Below, piece after piece: positions 16,091 to 22,846 of a stretch of 22,846 nucleotides of DNA (its first letter is position 1; every line of letters starts with the position of its first letter). This DNA is from Candidatus Latescibacterota bacterium (GTDB taxonomy: Bacteria; Latescibacterota; UBA2968; UBA8231). A program made the translations under genes and the position numbers. The stretch is from assembly GCA_021295675.1 (NCBI GenBank), contig JAGWBY010000026.1, forward strand, positions 43,072 through 65,917, written 5' to 3'. A model generated the notes under the pieces. It saw only the letters and a list, made by a program, of their open reading frames with translations. It was not told the DNA's origin and searched no databases.

Positions 16091-18949
16091 GGTCGGCAAG
16101 TTCTGAGATGCAACTGCCACCGAGGTAGCGGTCTCGTCGGACGCGCTTGGGATGTCTGGGCAAAGCGGCAGGTAATCGGCCCACTCGGCCAATGCCTCCG
16201 GTACGCAGGTGAACTGGTTGTCGTAGAGAAATAAATCCCGCAGCGTTGTCAATTGTCCCAGTTCGGATGGGATCGGTCCTGTTAACTGGTTATCGTAGAG
16301 GTACAACTTCAGTAGCGTTGTCAATTGTCCCAAGGCAGGAGAAATCTGCCCCGTCAACTGGTTGTTGTTGAGATATAACTCATAGAGCGTTGTCAATTGT
16401 CCCAATTCCAGTGGAATCGAACCCGTTAGTAGGTTGTTGTTCAGGTACAACCCCTGCAGCCTTATCAATTGTCCCAATTCCAATGGAATCGAACCTGTTA
16501 ATTCGTTGGATGAAAGATTTAGACGCCTGAGCCTTGTCAGTTGACCCAACTCGGCAGGAATCTGCCCCGTCAACTGGTTGTCTTGGAGATACAACGAGCT
16601 GAGCTTTGTCAATTGTCCCAATTCGGGCGGGATTGGTCCCGCCAACTGGTTGTTGTTGAGGAACAAATCCGTGAGATTGATCAATTTTCCCAAGGTGGCA
16701 GGAATCGGCCCCGTCAACTGGTTGTCGTGCAGGAGCAAATCCCACAGCGTTGTCAATTGTCCCAATTCCAGTGGAATCGAACCTGTTAATTCGTTGGATG
16801 AAAGGTTTAGACGCCTGAGCCTTGTCAGTTGACCCAGCTCAGGCGGAATCGGCCCCGTCAACTGGTTGTTGTGGAGGTCTAACTCGCTAAGCTCTGTCAA
16901 CTGTCCCAACTCCGCCGGTATAGGACCTGTCAACTTATCGGAGGAGAGGTCTAACTCGCTAAGCTCTGTCAACTGTCCCAACTCCGCCGGTATAGGACCT
17001 GTCAACCCATTGGCGTAGAGTTTTAACTCCCTGAGTTCCGTCAATTTTCCCAACTCGGGCGGTATAGAACCCGTCAACCCCCTACTGTAGAGAGACAATT
17101 CCGTAACGCGAGAGTCTTCGACTTTGACGCCTTGCCACTGGGGGACAGATGCGTACGCGCTCCACTTCAAGGTGTCCCGGACGTCCCACCTGTTGCGTAC
17201 AGTAAGGAGTGCCTCGCAGTCCGCCACTAGACCGGGGTTGTTCTGCGGATTCGGCACAGCAATGCCATTGCCACATAGAGCCGGCTCGTCCGGACAGACC
17301 GGCAGCTCGCTGATCCACTTAGCTAGGCCCGCCGGTACGCACCCGGTCAATGCCTTGTCATCAAGTTCCAAATTCGTGAGTTGGATCAACTGTCCCAACT
17401 CCACCGGAAATGGGCCCGTCAACTGATTGTTGCGGAGGTTCAACTGAAAAAGCCCTGTCAGTTGACCCAACTCCGGTGGAATCGCATCTGTCAGGGCATT
17501 GTTTTGAATGTACAGGCGCTCCAAGTGGATCAGTTGGCCCAATTGCGGCGGGATCGTCCCGGTCAGCGCGTTGTAGCCGAGGATCAACACCTTCAGCTCT
17601 CCGAGTTGACCCAGTTCAGGTGGAATCGTCCCAGTCAACGCGTTGTTGTGGAGGCTCAACGCCCTGAGTTGTGTCAACTGACCCAATTCGGGCGGTATCG
17701 TCCCGGTCAAGGCATTGTCGCCGAGCCAAAAACTTTCCAGTTGGCTGAGTTGTCCCAACTCCGGTGGGATCGCACCCGTTAGCTGATTGGTGTCCAAGTT
17801 CAGTCGCACGAGTTTGGTTAGTGTTGCCAGTTCGGGTGGGATCGCCCCCATTAAGGCGTTGTCGTTGAGAGACAGATCTTCCAATTGAGGCAATTGGCCT
17901 AGCTCAGGGGGTATCGTTCCGGTCAGCGCATTGCCACTGAGGGACAGACTTTCCAAGTGGACCAACTGGCCCACCTCCGGCGGAATCATCCCCGTCAGGG
18001 CGTTGTCGTCGAGGGACAGACTGTGCAAGTGGCTGAGTTGTCCTAATTCGGGTGGGATCGTCCCGCTCAGCGCGTTGTAACCGATGAACAACTCTTTCAG
18101 CTTGCTCAGTCGAGCCAATTCGGGTGGGATCACCCCGGTCAACTCATTGAATTCGAGATCTAGCGTTCTGAGTCGCGTCAACTGGTCGAATTCGGGTGGG
18201 ATCGTTCCAGTCAGTGCATTGCCGTTGAGGGCCAGATTCTCCAATTGTCCCAATTCGCCTAACTCGGGTGGGATTGTCCCCGTCAAGGCGTTGTATCCGA
18301 GGTCCAAAACCTTCAACTCTCCCAAATGAGCCAATTGGGGCGGAATTGAACCGGTCAAGAGCTGCCTACTGAGGTTCAACTCCGTGACGCGATCGTCGCT
18401 TACCGCGACGCCATCCCAGTCGCTGATCGGTGTGTCCGGACTCCAATTCAAGAAGCCGAACCCGTCCAGACTATCGCGTACGGCCAAGAGCAATTTACAG
18501 TCAAACACCAAGTCGTGGTTGTCTTGCGGTTCCGGCACGACAATGCCGTTGGCGCACAACTCCCAAGGATGGGGGCTTAAGGGCTCTCTATCTTCATTTT
18601 CATCCCAACCTCGGGATGTCCACACCATTGCTTCAGATAGCGCCCAATTCGCCCTTCCGAGTCTACCTTTATCGCTGGATGCGTCGTCGCGGCCATATCG
18701 CAGCGAAGTCGGGGTCTTATTTCCGCTGATGTCGTAGCGGGGATAATAATAGTACCCGGTTCTGGAATTTTGAATTACACCTCCTTTTTCGGATAACAAG
18801 TAGTGTCCAAATTCGTCCACTGATTCTCTCACAGTAAAGCTGGTCCCATCTGGTTGAACTATGATCCGGATGCCGCGGTCTTCAGGGATCGCCGAGGCGG
18901 GTTGGAGAGGGAAGAGGAGGATGAGAACGATTATACCATTTCGAGCCAT
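15815..18949 (-). CDS. Secreted leucine-rich-repeat protein (28 plant-type LRRs) with type IX-like C-terminal sorting domain
   Basis: 1044 residues from the ATG at 18949, which has AGGAAGGA about 8 bases upstream. A signal peptide covers residues 1-20. Residues 25-75 (IIVQPDGTSFTVRESVDEFGHYLLSE...GYYYYPRYD) resemble the N-terminal domain of M6-type peptidases, but no protease follows. Two modules then each open with a cap (LCxNGIxVPxPQ ... DC..LL.VR ... W.GV.V...RVTEL), as in plant LRR receptors, and continue with 24-residue LRRs (LTGxIPPELGQLxxLxxLxLxxN): 15 repeats at 188-547 and 13 at 615-926. Residues 955-1044 are the CTD. The protein is likely a surface or released binding protein. Module 1 favours ALTGTIPPEL and module 2 favours QLTGPIPxEL, so they were probably joined from different arrays. 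No frameshift is seen. Confidence 0.92.
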   Translation of the reverse strand: MARNGIIVLILLFPLQPASAIPEDRGIRIIVQPDGTSFTVRESVDEFGHYLLSEKGGVIQNSRTGYYYYPRYDISGNKTPTSLRYGRDDASSDKGRLGRANWALSEAMVWTSRGWDENEDREPLSPHPWELCANGIVVPEPQDNHDLVFDCKLLLAVRDSLDGFGFLNWSPDTPISDWDGVAVSDDRVTELNLSRQLLTGSIPPQLAHLGELKVLDLGYNALTGTIPPELGELGQLENLALNGNALTGTIPPEFDQLTRLRTLDLEFNELTGVIPPELARLSKLKELFIGYNALSGTIPPELGQLSHLHSLSLDDNALTGMIPPEVGQLVHLESLSLSGNALTGTIPPELGQLPQLEDLSLNDNALMGAIPPELATLTKLVRLNLDTNQLTGAIPPELGQLSQLESFWLGDNALTGTIPPELGQLTQLRALSLHNNALTGTIPPELGQLGELKVLILGYNALTGTIPPQLGQLIHLERLYIQNNALTDAIPPELGQLTGLFQLNLRNNQLTGPFPVELGQLIQLTNLELDDKALTGCVPAGLAKWISELPVCPDEPALCGNGIAVPNPQNNPGLVADCEALLTVRNRWDVRDTLKWSAYASVPQWQGVKVEDSRVTELSLYSRGLTGSIPPELGKLTELRELKLYANGLTGPIPAELGQLTELSELDLSSDKLTGPIPAELGQLTELSELDLHNNQLTGPIPPELGQLTRLRRLNLSSNELTGSIPLELGQLTTLWDLLLHDNQLTGPIPATLGKLINLTDLFLNNNQLAGPIPPELGQLTKLSSLYLQDNQLTGQIPAELGQLTRLRRLNLSSNELTGSIPLELGQLIRLQGLYLNNNLLTGSIPLELGQLTTLYELYLNNNQLTGQISPALGQLTTLLKLYLYDNQLTGPIPSELGQLTTLRDLFLYDNQFTCVPEALAEWADYLPLCPDIPSASDETATSVAVASQNLPTTSGLSPNYPNPFNASTQIAYHLATPGPVRLTIYNTLGQPVCTLADQFQAAGFYQVHWDARNQQGTELAAGVYLVRLHYPGGEQTRRLLLLK
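16172..17107 (-). repeat. Tandem 72-base repeats, LRR module 2 (13 units)
   Basis: Each unit is 24 codons. Two neighbouring units are identical over 61 bases (16874-16934 and 16946-17006, offset exactly 72). A longer-range copy links about 16467-16554 and 16758-16841 with only a few differences. This indicates recent unit duplication. Confidence 0.9.
17309..18388 (-). repeat. Tandem 72-base repeats, LRR module 1 (15 units)
   Basis: Fifteen 24-codon units with consensus LxxLxLxxNALTGTIPPELGQL. They are more diverged in DNA than module 2 but regular in length, with no broken unit. Confidence 0.9.
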
Positions 18950-19008
18950 TACGTATTCCTTCCTGTCGGCGGCATGGTCGCGGCCGACCTCCACGCCCCG
19001 CACTCCGG

Positions 19009-19110
19009 CTACTTGAGCAAGAGCAGTCGCCTAGTCTGCTCGCCGCCGGGAGAGTGCAGGCGCACGAGATAGACGCCTGTCGCTACTGCTCGCTGGTCGC
19101 GGGCGTCCCA
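19009..19110 (-). pseudogene. Orphan 3' fragment of a CTD-protein gene
   Basis: 34 codons in frame: WDARDQRAVATGVYLVRL, then HSPGGEQTRRLLLLK and a stop, the last third of the sorting domain. No start or upstream domain belongs to it; the sequence changes abruptly at 19110, only 8 bases from the toxin stop codon. It lies 59 bases upstream of the LRR gene. It reads as the tail left behind when the toxin-antitoxin pair or other DNA replaced the body of a CTD gene. Confidence 0.8.
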
Positions 19111-19118
19111 CGGTCAGA

Positions 19119-19517
19119 TTAGTTGCGTTCCCACCGTTCCAGAGAAATCGCGTCAATTTCTTGAAAGTGATCGTCCCGTGCGACCAAAGTCACTTGATGC
19201 TGCAGGGCCTGAGCAGCTATCCAAATATCATTCTCCGGTATGGGACGACCCTTTGCCCGAAGCGCGTTCTTTATCTGGCCATACTGTCGAGCCGTTTCCT
19301 GATTACAGCCAATGACCACCGTTGTAGAGGCGAATTCATTTATGCGCTGAATGTTTTCATCCACGCGAATGGATCGCTCAGCGCCATAATACAGCTCGCC
19401 CAAGACAATGCTGGACAAGAAAACCTCAACGGCTTGGTTCAGACGTTCCTGAATTATTTTTTCTTGAGCGAAGAGAGCGATGATGATATTGGTATCCAGT
19501 AGGTATCTACCATTCAT
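19119..19517 (-). CDS. VapC-type PIN-domain toxin (putative RNase)
   Basis: 132 residues, the usual PIN toxin length. Acidic residues are in family positions: D8 (LLDTNIIIAL), E41 (VLGELYYG), D97 (PENDIWIAA) and D115/D116 (VARDDHF). They bind Mg2+ for single-strand RNA cleavage, typically of tRNA or rRNA. The ATG overlaps the antitoxin gene by 11 bases, as expected for a coupled pair. It lies between two orphan CTD fragments, suggesting recent arrival or stabilisation of this island. Confidence 0.92.
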   Translation of the reverse strand: MNGRYLLDTNIIIALFAQEKIIQERLNQAVEVFLSSIVLGELYYGAERSIRVDENIQRINEFASTTVVIGCNQETARQYGQIKNALRAKGRPIPENDIWIAAQALQHQVTLVARDDHFQEIDAISLERWERN

Positions 19518-19737
19518 TGGGATCTACGCTTTCGCAATCGGCTTGGATCGCTTCAGCCATCCTGTCTAAGTCTTCCCTATCTATTGTTCCTGCAAAGCGC
19601 AGCAGAGCCTTGCCGGGTACGCCTTCCATCTCGGACTTTGCTAACGAACGCACGAATTCCAGCACCTCCGCTTGTTGGCCTTTGCCCAATTTATGGATCT
19701 CATCGAGAATTTCTTTTTCTACAGACGTATCTTGCAT
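19507..19737 (-). CDS. Antitoxin of the VapC-type toxin (DUF2281/VapB-like)
   Basis: 76 residues. The N-terminal half (EKEILDEIHKLGKGQQAEVLEFVRSL) is the helical segment of antitoxins usually found before PIN genes. The tail (FAGTIDREDLDRMAEAIQADCESVDPNEW) is the acidic toxin-wrapping part, with the characteristic C-terminal VDxNEW. A strong GGAGG lies 7 bases before the ATG at 19737, so antitoxin should be made in excess of toxin. The pair is probably autoregulated, but no clear operator could be assigned. Confidence 0.85.
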   Translation of the reverse strand: MQDTSVEKEILDEIHKLGKGQQAEVLEFVRSLAKSEMEGVPGKALLRFAGTIDREDLDRMAEAIQADCESVDPNEW

Positions 19738-19775
19738 TTTCAGTCCTCCACATTCACGAGTTGTACATGTCTGAG

Positions 19776-19803
19776 AAGATACATGGCGAGTTTGCGTTTA
19801 CAA
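19776..19803 (-). promoter_or_regulatory. Possible promoter of the toxin-antitoxin pair
   Basis: Minus-strand TTGTAA (19798-19803) and TATCTT (19776-19781) with a 16-base spacer, 38 bases before the antitoxin ATG. Nearby ACATGT-type palindromes (19765-19770) could be operator half-sites. Weak match. Confidence 0.35.
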
Positions 19804-19852
19804 GATATACATATACATCTGCCGCTCATGCTGATTTCCGCACACTTGGCAG

Positions 19853-19948
19853 CTACTTGAGCAAGAGCAGTCGTCGGGTCTGCTCGCCGCCGGGATAGTG
19901 TAGGCGCACGAGATAGACGCCTGTCGCCAACGCCGTGCCTCGCTGGTC
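19853..19948 (-). pseudogene. Second orphan 3' fragment of a CTD-protein gene
   Basis: 32 codons in frame: DQRGTALATGVYLVRL, then HYPGGEQTRRLLLLK and a stop, nearly identical to the ends of the intact copies. Upstream, 19949-20048 holds no intact gene; short coding-like scraps in different frames (NVTISHPSGW, then DGKVAVRYHVR) could be the decayed domain before the CTD. With 19009-19110 it brackets the toxin-antitoxin pair. Confidence 0.78.
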
Positions 19949-20048
19949 GCTGGTCTGGTTTTTCGGACGTGATAGCGCACAGCGACCTTACCATCCACTG
20001 GGGTGTGAGATCGTTACATTGGTCGCGAAAGCAGAGCGCACGAAGAGG

Positions 20049-20741
20049 CTAGCTATCTTCGCCTGCCGCTTCGTGCTCAAAGCGTTCGCGCCGTTCTTGC
20101 AAGGTTTCGCCTTCGTACATCCAATAGAGAGAACCCCTTGCAGACTGCGAACCCTTGATATCTTTTGCCAGACCGGAAATGGTGCTTCGCTTTTCTTGAT
20201 ATTCAACGTGATTATTCTCGTCCACGGCTTTGCAAGTTATGCTCGGGTCATCAGTCCACTCTAAAATCGCACCAACAGGAACTTTTGCCATCGTGAATTT
20301 AAAATTTTCTGCTCTAGGGGGGCGTTCTACCTCATCCTCACCCGTATCCTCAGCCGTGTCGGCAGGACTTGGCGTTACATCTTCCTTTTCATGTAGTTTC
20401 AGAACCGCTTTTATACGGAATGGAGCAATGCCCTCGAAAAATTCTCGATTTGGGCGGACCCGGTTCTCGCCAAACGCTACGTGTAAGGCCTTTTCCACCT
20501 CTTCGTAGTTTTCAACCACGGCTGCATATTCGCAGTTAAACGCTCGTGGCACACCGGTACGGTCCAAGTCCTTCATCCGATTCTTGACGTCTTGGACAGA
20601 ATTACCTCCGGTCTTCCCAATTTTTACATATCCCTCCATCGCGGGGTTAGTCAGCAGGTACGCGATGCCTTCCGTACCCATACCCGCTGGTGGTTCAGTA
20701 GTGCTAGGTTGGCTTGTCATTTCTTGCTGTTGTTCAGCCAC
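20049..20741 (-). CDS. GIY-YIG (T5orf172) nuclease-family protein with DUF4357-like C-terminal domain
   Basis: 230 residues. The start is GTG at 20741: AAGGAG lies 7 bases upstream, while the ATG two bases earlier is out of frame. Residues 25-115 form the T5orf172 variant of GIY-YIG (IAYLLTNPAMEGYVKIGKT, then VKNRMKDL with the catalytic-type Arg, then PNREFFEG with the catalytic-type Glu). An acidic linker (about 120-142) leads to a DUF4357-like domain (VPVGAILEWTDDPSITCKAV ... SARGSLYWMYEGETLQERRERF). Such proteins are often found near restriction or phage genes, but none is present here. DNA cleavage is possible, not shown. It has its own promoter overlapping the end of rlmI. Confidence 0.85.
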   Translation of the reverse strand: MAEQQQEMTSQPSTTEPPAGMGTEGIAYLLTNPAMEGYVKIGKTGGNSVQDVKNRMKDLDRTGVPRAFNCEYAAVVENYEEVEKALHVAFGENRVRPNREFFEGIAPFRIKAVLKLHEKEDVTPSPADTAEDTGEDEVERPPRAENFKFTMAKVPVGAILEWTDDPSITCKAVDENNHVEYQEKRSTISGLAKDIKGSQSARGSLYWMYEGETLQERRERFEHEAAGEDS

Positions 20742-20827
20742 ATCAGTTCTCCTTAGTAAAGGGTTGTGTCTGGTAATTATAGAAGACTACAGGTATGCCG
20801 TTCGCTGTCAGGTTGGCTATTACAACG

Positions 20828-20856
20828 AGGATATGCCTTTCACCCGGCAGCATCAA
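20828..20856 (-). promoter_or_regulatory. Sigma-70-type promoter of the GIY-YIG gene
   Basis: Minus-strand TTGATG (20851-20856) and TATCCT (20828-20833) with a 17-base spacer. The rlmI stop codon TGA is inside the -35 box. Flanks on both sides match the uvrC promoter. A TATAAT at 20776-20781 without a good -35 is an alternative. Confidence 0.55.
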
Positions 20857-22040
20857 GAAAGGCGAGAGACGCGGGCGAAGATGCACTTGAGGTAGCGTCC
20901 GTCGGGGAAGGCTGGGTCTATCGGGTGGTCGGCTGGGTGTAGGTTGTAGGTGAGGATGCGGGTGCGGACCCGGGCGCCAGCGGCGGCGCGGCGGACGATT
21001 TGGAAGAAGTCCTCTTGAGAAATTCGCGCCGAGCACGAGGCCGTCACCAGCAGCCCGCCGTCGGCTATGAGGCGGAAGGCGTTGCGATTGAGTTTGGTAT
21101 AGACGCCCATGGCCTGTTTGTACTGGCTGCGTTTCCGCATCAGCGAGGGCGGGTCGCAGATGACGATATCGTAGCGGGGGCCGCGCTCGGCCAGTTCGTC
21201 CACAAAGGGAAAGACATCGGCGATCAACAGGTCGGAGTGGGAGCCTTGGGGGCGGTTGGCGGCGAGGGTGCGGCGGGCGGCGGGCACGACTTGGGGCGAT
21301 ATATCGACGTCGAGGGTGCGGGATGCGCCGCCTTTGAGGGCGTGGGCCGAAAAGCCGCTCGAATAGGAGAAGAGGTTGAGCACGCGCTGGTCGCGGGCGA
21401 GCTGCTGGAGGTAGAAGCGGTTGGCGCGCTGGTCGAGAAAAAAGCCGGTCTTCTGGCCGCGGTAGAGATCGGCGTAGAGGCGCGTGTCGTGTTCTTCGAT
21501 CTCGACGAACTCGGGTGGAGCTTCGCCCGCTAGCAGGCCGGTGGGCCGGTCGTCTAGCCCCTCGGCGCGGCGAGTGCCCACATCGCTGCGTTCGTACAGG
21601 CTGCGGGGGGCGAGCAGGGATTGGAATGCGATGGCGGGGCGTTGTTTTTCCATGCCAGCGGTGTGGAATTGCACCACTAGGTAGCCGGCGTAGTCGTCGG
21701 CGATTAGGCCGGGCAGGCCGTCGCTTTCGCCGTGGACTAGGCGCATGGCGTTGGTGTGGGCGGATAGACCGGCGCTGTGGCGGAGGGCAATGGATTGGGC
21801 GATGCGCTCTGTGAAGAAGGCCGCGTCAATGGGGCGGCTGGGGTCTTGGGTGAGACTGCGCACGCGGATCAGCCCGCGACAGACGAAGCGCTCATGCGCG
21901 TCAAAGACATCGACGATATCGCCGGTGTCGGCGTCCTGGGGAGGGCGTTCGACCGCGCCGGAGAAGACCCAGGGGTGGCCGTTGCGCACGGTGCGCTCGC
22001 TGTTGGGGCGCAGGTAGAGGGGTGGATAGTGGGGGGTCAT
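20853..22040 (-). CDS. rlmI: 23S rRNA (cytosine(1962)-C5)-methyltransferase RlmI-like
   Basis: 395 residues, the normal family length. An N-terminal PUA domain (about 1-75; NGHPWVFSGAVE) is followed by a middle domain with MRLVHGESDGLPGLIADDY and the TGFFLDQRANR motif, then a Rossmann methyltransferase domain. SAM motif I is at 219-232 (VLNLFSYSSGFSAH), motif IV is DPPS (296-299) and SCS is at 335-337. The family methylates C5 of a cytosine in 23S rRNA. Between L57 and I58 (near 21869) the usual YNPxSQ segment of the PUA domain is absent in frame, the same kind of loss as in neighbouring genes. It is divergent from the GH32 gene across 163 bases. Confidence 0.88.
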   Translation of the reverse strand: MTPHYPPLYLRPNSERTVRNGHPWVFSGAVERPPQDADTGDIVDVFDAHERFVCRGLIRVRSLTQDPSRPIDAAFFTERIAQSIALRHSAGLSAHTNAMRLVHGESDGLPGLIADDYAGYLVVQFHTAGMEKQRPAIAFQSLLAPRSLYERSDVGTRRAEGLDDRPTGLLAGEAPPEFVEIEEHDTRLYADLYRGQKTGFFLDQRANRFYLQQLARDQRVLNLFSYSSGFSAHALKGGASRTLDVDISPQVVPAARRTLAANRPQGSHSDLLIADVFPFVDELAERGPRYDIVICDPPSLMRKRSQYKQAMGVYTKLNRNAFRLIADGGLLVTASCSARISQEDFFQIVRRAAAGARVRTRILTYNLHPADHPIDPAFPDGRYLKCIFARVSRLS

Positions 22041-22108
22041 GTTCTTTTTTGTATAGTTTGTGCCAACTCTCGCTTGAGATAGGCAATCTTGGCAAGACTA
22101 ATTTTGAG

Positions 22109-22133
22109 AGGCATTCTAATTTGCACAATGCCT
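22109..22133. repeat. 7-base inverted repeat between rlmI and the GH32 gene
   Basis: AGGCATT and AATGCCT separated by 11 bases, in the AT-rich 163-base divergent intergenic region (22041-22203). It could be an operator for either gene. Neither flanking gene ends here, so it is not a terminator. Confidence 0.35.
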
Positions 22134-22203
22134 TGACAGGGCAGCGAAAAAAGGGTCTTCATTTTTCTATACGTTCATAACTTAACCAAGAAAGTCTGAC
22201 TAT

Positions 22204-22846
22204 ATGCAATCCGATCATACCTCGGCCGTTGCCCAGTACAGCTTTGGCGATACCCTCGCCGAGCAGGAAGTCCAACTGCGAACAAACCCGCTCCTGCAGC
22301 GCTTTAGGGCCACTAGGCAGGCTCAGGCCAGCGACCCAGTGCGTCCAATATACCATTTTTGCAATCCGGACGGCCGCTTAAACGATCCCAACGGACTGTG
22401 TTTTTGGCAGGGTCGCTGGCACCTGTTCTATCAGGCCTTTCCCCCTGAAGACCCGCGGCCGCACTGGGCCCACGCGGTCAGCGATGACTTAATCCACTGG
22501 CGCGATTTGCCCTACGCCATCTACCCCCATCCCGAACACGGTTGCTGGTCCGGCGCGTCGCTGGTCGATGGGGATCGGGTCATAGTCCACTATTACGGCC
22601 ACCAACTAGGCAATGTGAGCGCCATCAGCCGCGATCCGGGTATCCCCGAGCCCAAGGTCAACGAGTTCAGTCAACCCTACCGGGTTTACGATCCGTGCAT
22701 TTGGAAAAAGGACGGAGCCTACTACTCGCTTTCAGGTGGCACACTGCCTATCGGTCCGAGGGGCCTGCAGCGCCGGGCGAATTTTCTTTTTCGCTCGGAG
22801 GATCTCGAAACCTGGGAATACCTGCACCCTTTTGTCGAAGACGATC
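22204..22846 (+). CDS. Glycoside hydrolase family 32-like protein (beta-fructosidase/levanase type), C-terminus beyond the window
   Basis: 214 codons are visible and the frame is open at the right edge. There is no signal peptide, so the protein is probably cytoplasmic. HFCNPDGRLNDPNGLCFWQG carries the NDPNG motif with likely nucleophile D61. FYQAFPPEDPRPHWAHAVSDDLIHW is the second blade motif and CWSGAS (114-119) corresponds to WSGS. The transition-state stabiliser, normally RDP, reads VYDP (162-164), so the Arg is replaced by Tyr. The acid/base Glu motif lies beyond the edge. The fold is a five-bladed propeller; likely substrates are fructosides, but the Tyr variant suggests a divergent subfamily. 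It is the only plus-strand gene. The ATG follows a weak AAGAAAG. Confidence 0.85.
   Translation, partial: MQSDHTSAVAQYSFGDTLAEQEVQLRTNPLLQRFRATRQAQASDPVRPIYHFCNPDGRLNDPNGLCFWQGRWHLFYQAFPPEDPRPHWAHAVSDDLIHWRDLPYAIYPHPEHGCWSGASLVDGDRVIVHYYGHQLGNVSAISRDPGIPEPKVNEFSQPYRVYDPCIWKKDGAYYSLSGGTLPIGPRGLQRRANFLFRSEDLETWEYLHPFVEDD

Noticed and set aside
16172..18388. CRISPR-like regular spacing of repeats
   Set aside because: The 72-base period is an exact multiple of codons in one open frame and encodes leucine-rich repeats; there are no unique spacers of CRISPR size.
22133..22138. TTGACA on the plus strand as -35 box for the GH32 gene
   Set aside because: No TATAAT-like box lies 16 to 19 bases downstream; the nearest (TATACG) is 29 bases away.

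Overview
The window looks like a GC-rich, Gram-negative, uncultured FCB-type bacterium, most like Latescibacterota or a relative. This lineage call is inference. It rests on a PorV-like outer-membrane protein, secreted proteins ending in a type IX-style 'NYPNPFN...GVYLVRL' C-terminal domain (CTD), a phytanoyl-CoA dioxygenase and a GH32 glycosidase. All genes read on the minus strand except the last one at the right edge. No rRNA, tRNA, CRISPR array or insertion sequence was seen.

Layout, in minus-strand transcription order. (1) 22040-20049: rlmI, then a GIY-YIG/DUF4357 protein. (2) 19948-13687: a secreted-protein island. A decayed CTD fragment is followed by a VapBC-type toxin-antitoxin pair, a second decayed CTD fragment, a 1044-residue protein with 28 plant-type leucine-rich repeats and a CTD, and a 689-residue protein with 12 YWTD repeats and a CTD. 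(3) 13598-6520: a tight housekeeping operon, uvrC-xerD-ABC ATPase-permease-binding protein-ecfT-truA-RNHCP, with a good promoter at 13631-13659. (4) 6423-774: a second operon with its own promoter, an HtrA-type protease-pssA-DUF4321-tatA-gatA-PorV-like-phytanoyl dioxygenase. (5) 560-1: the start of a secreted lamin-tail-domain protein. On the plus strand, a GH32 gene begins at 22204 and runs off the right edge.

The genes suggest cell-envelope and secretion work: phospholipid synthesis (PssA), Tat export (TatA), periplasmic quality control (HtrA), an outer-membrane protein (PorV-like) and CTD-bearing secreted adhesin-like proteins. The most interesting signal is the CTD as a repeated DNA cassette, present as two intact copies and two orphan 3' fragments that bracket the toxin-antitoxin module. 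Some of the cassettes also share post-stop sequence, and this resembles a promoter-bearing element found elsewhere in the window.

A caution governs reading of the window. gatA (twice), the ABC ATPase, the ABC permease and uvrC (twice) each lose a short conserved segment and change frame, and xerD and rlmI show apparent in-frame losses of the same kind. So many small deletions in unrelated conserved genes point first to assembly or consensus error, and second to real decay.
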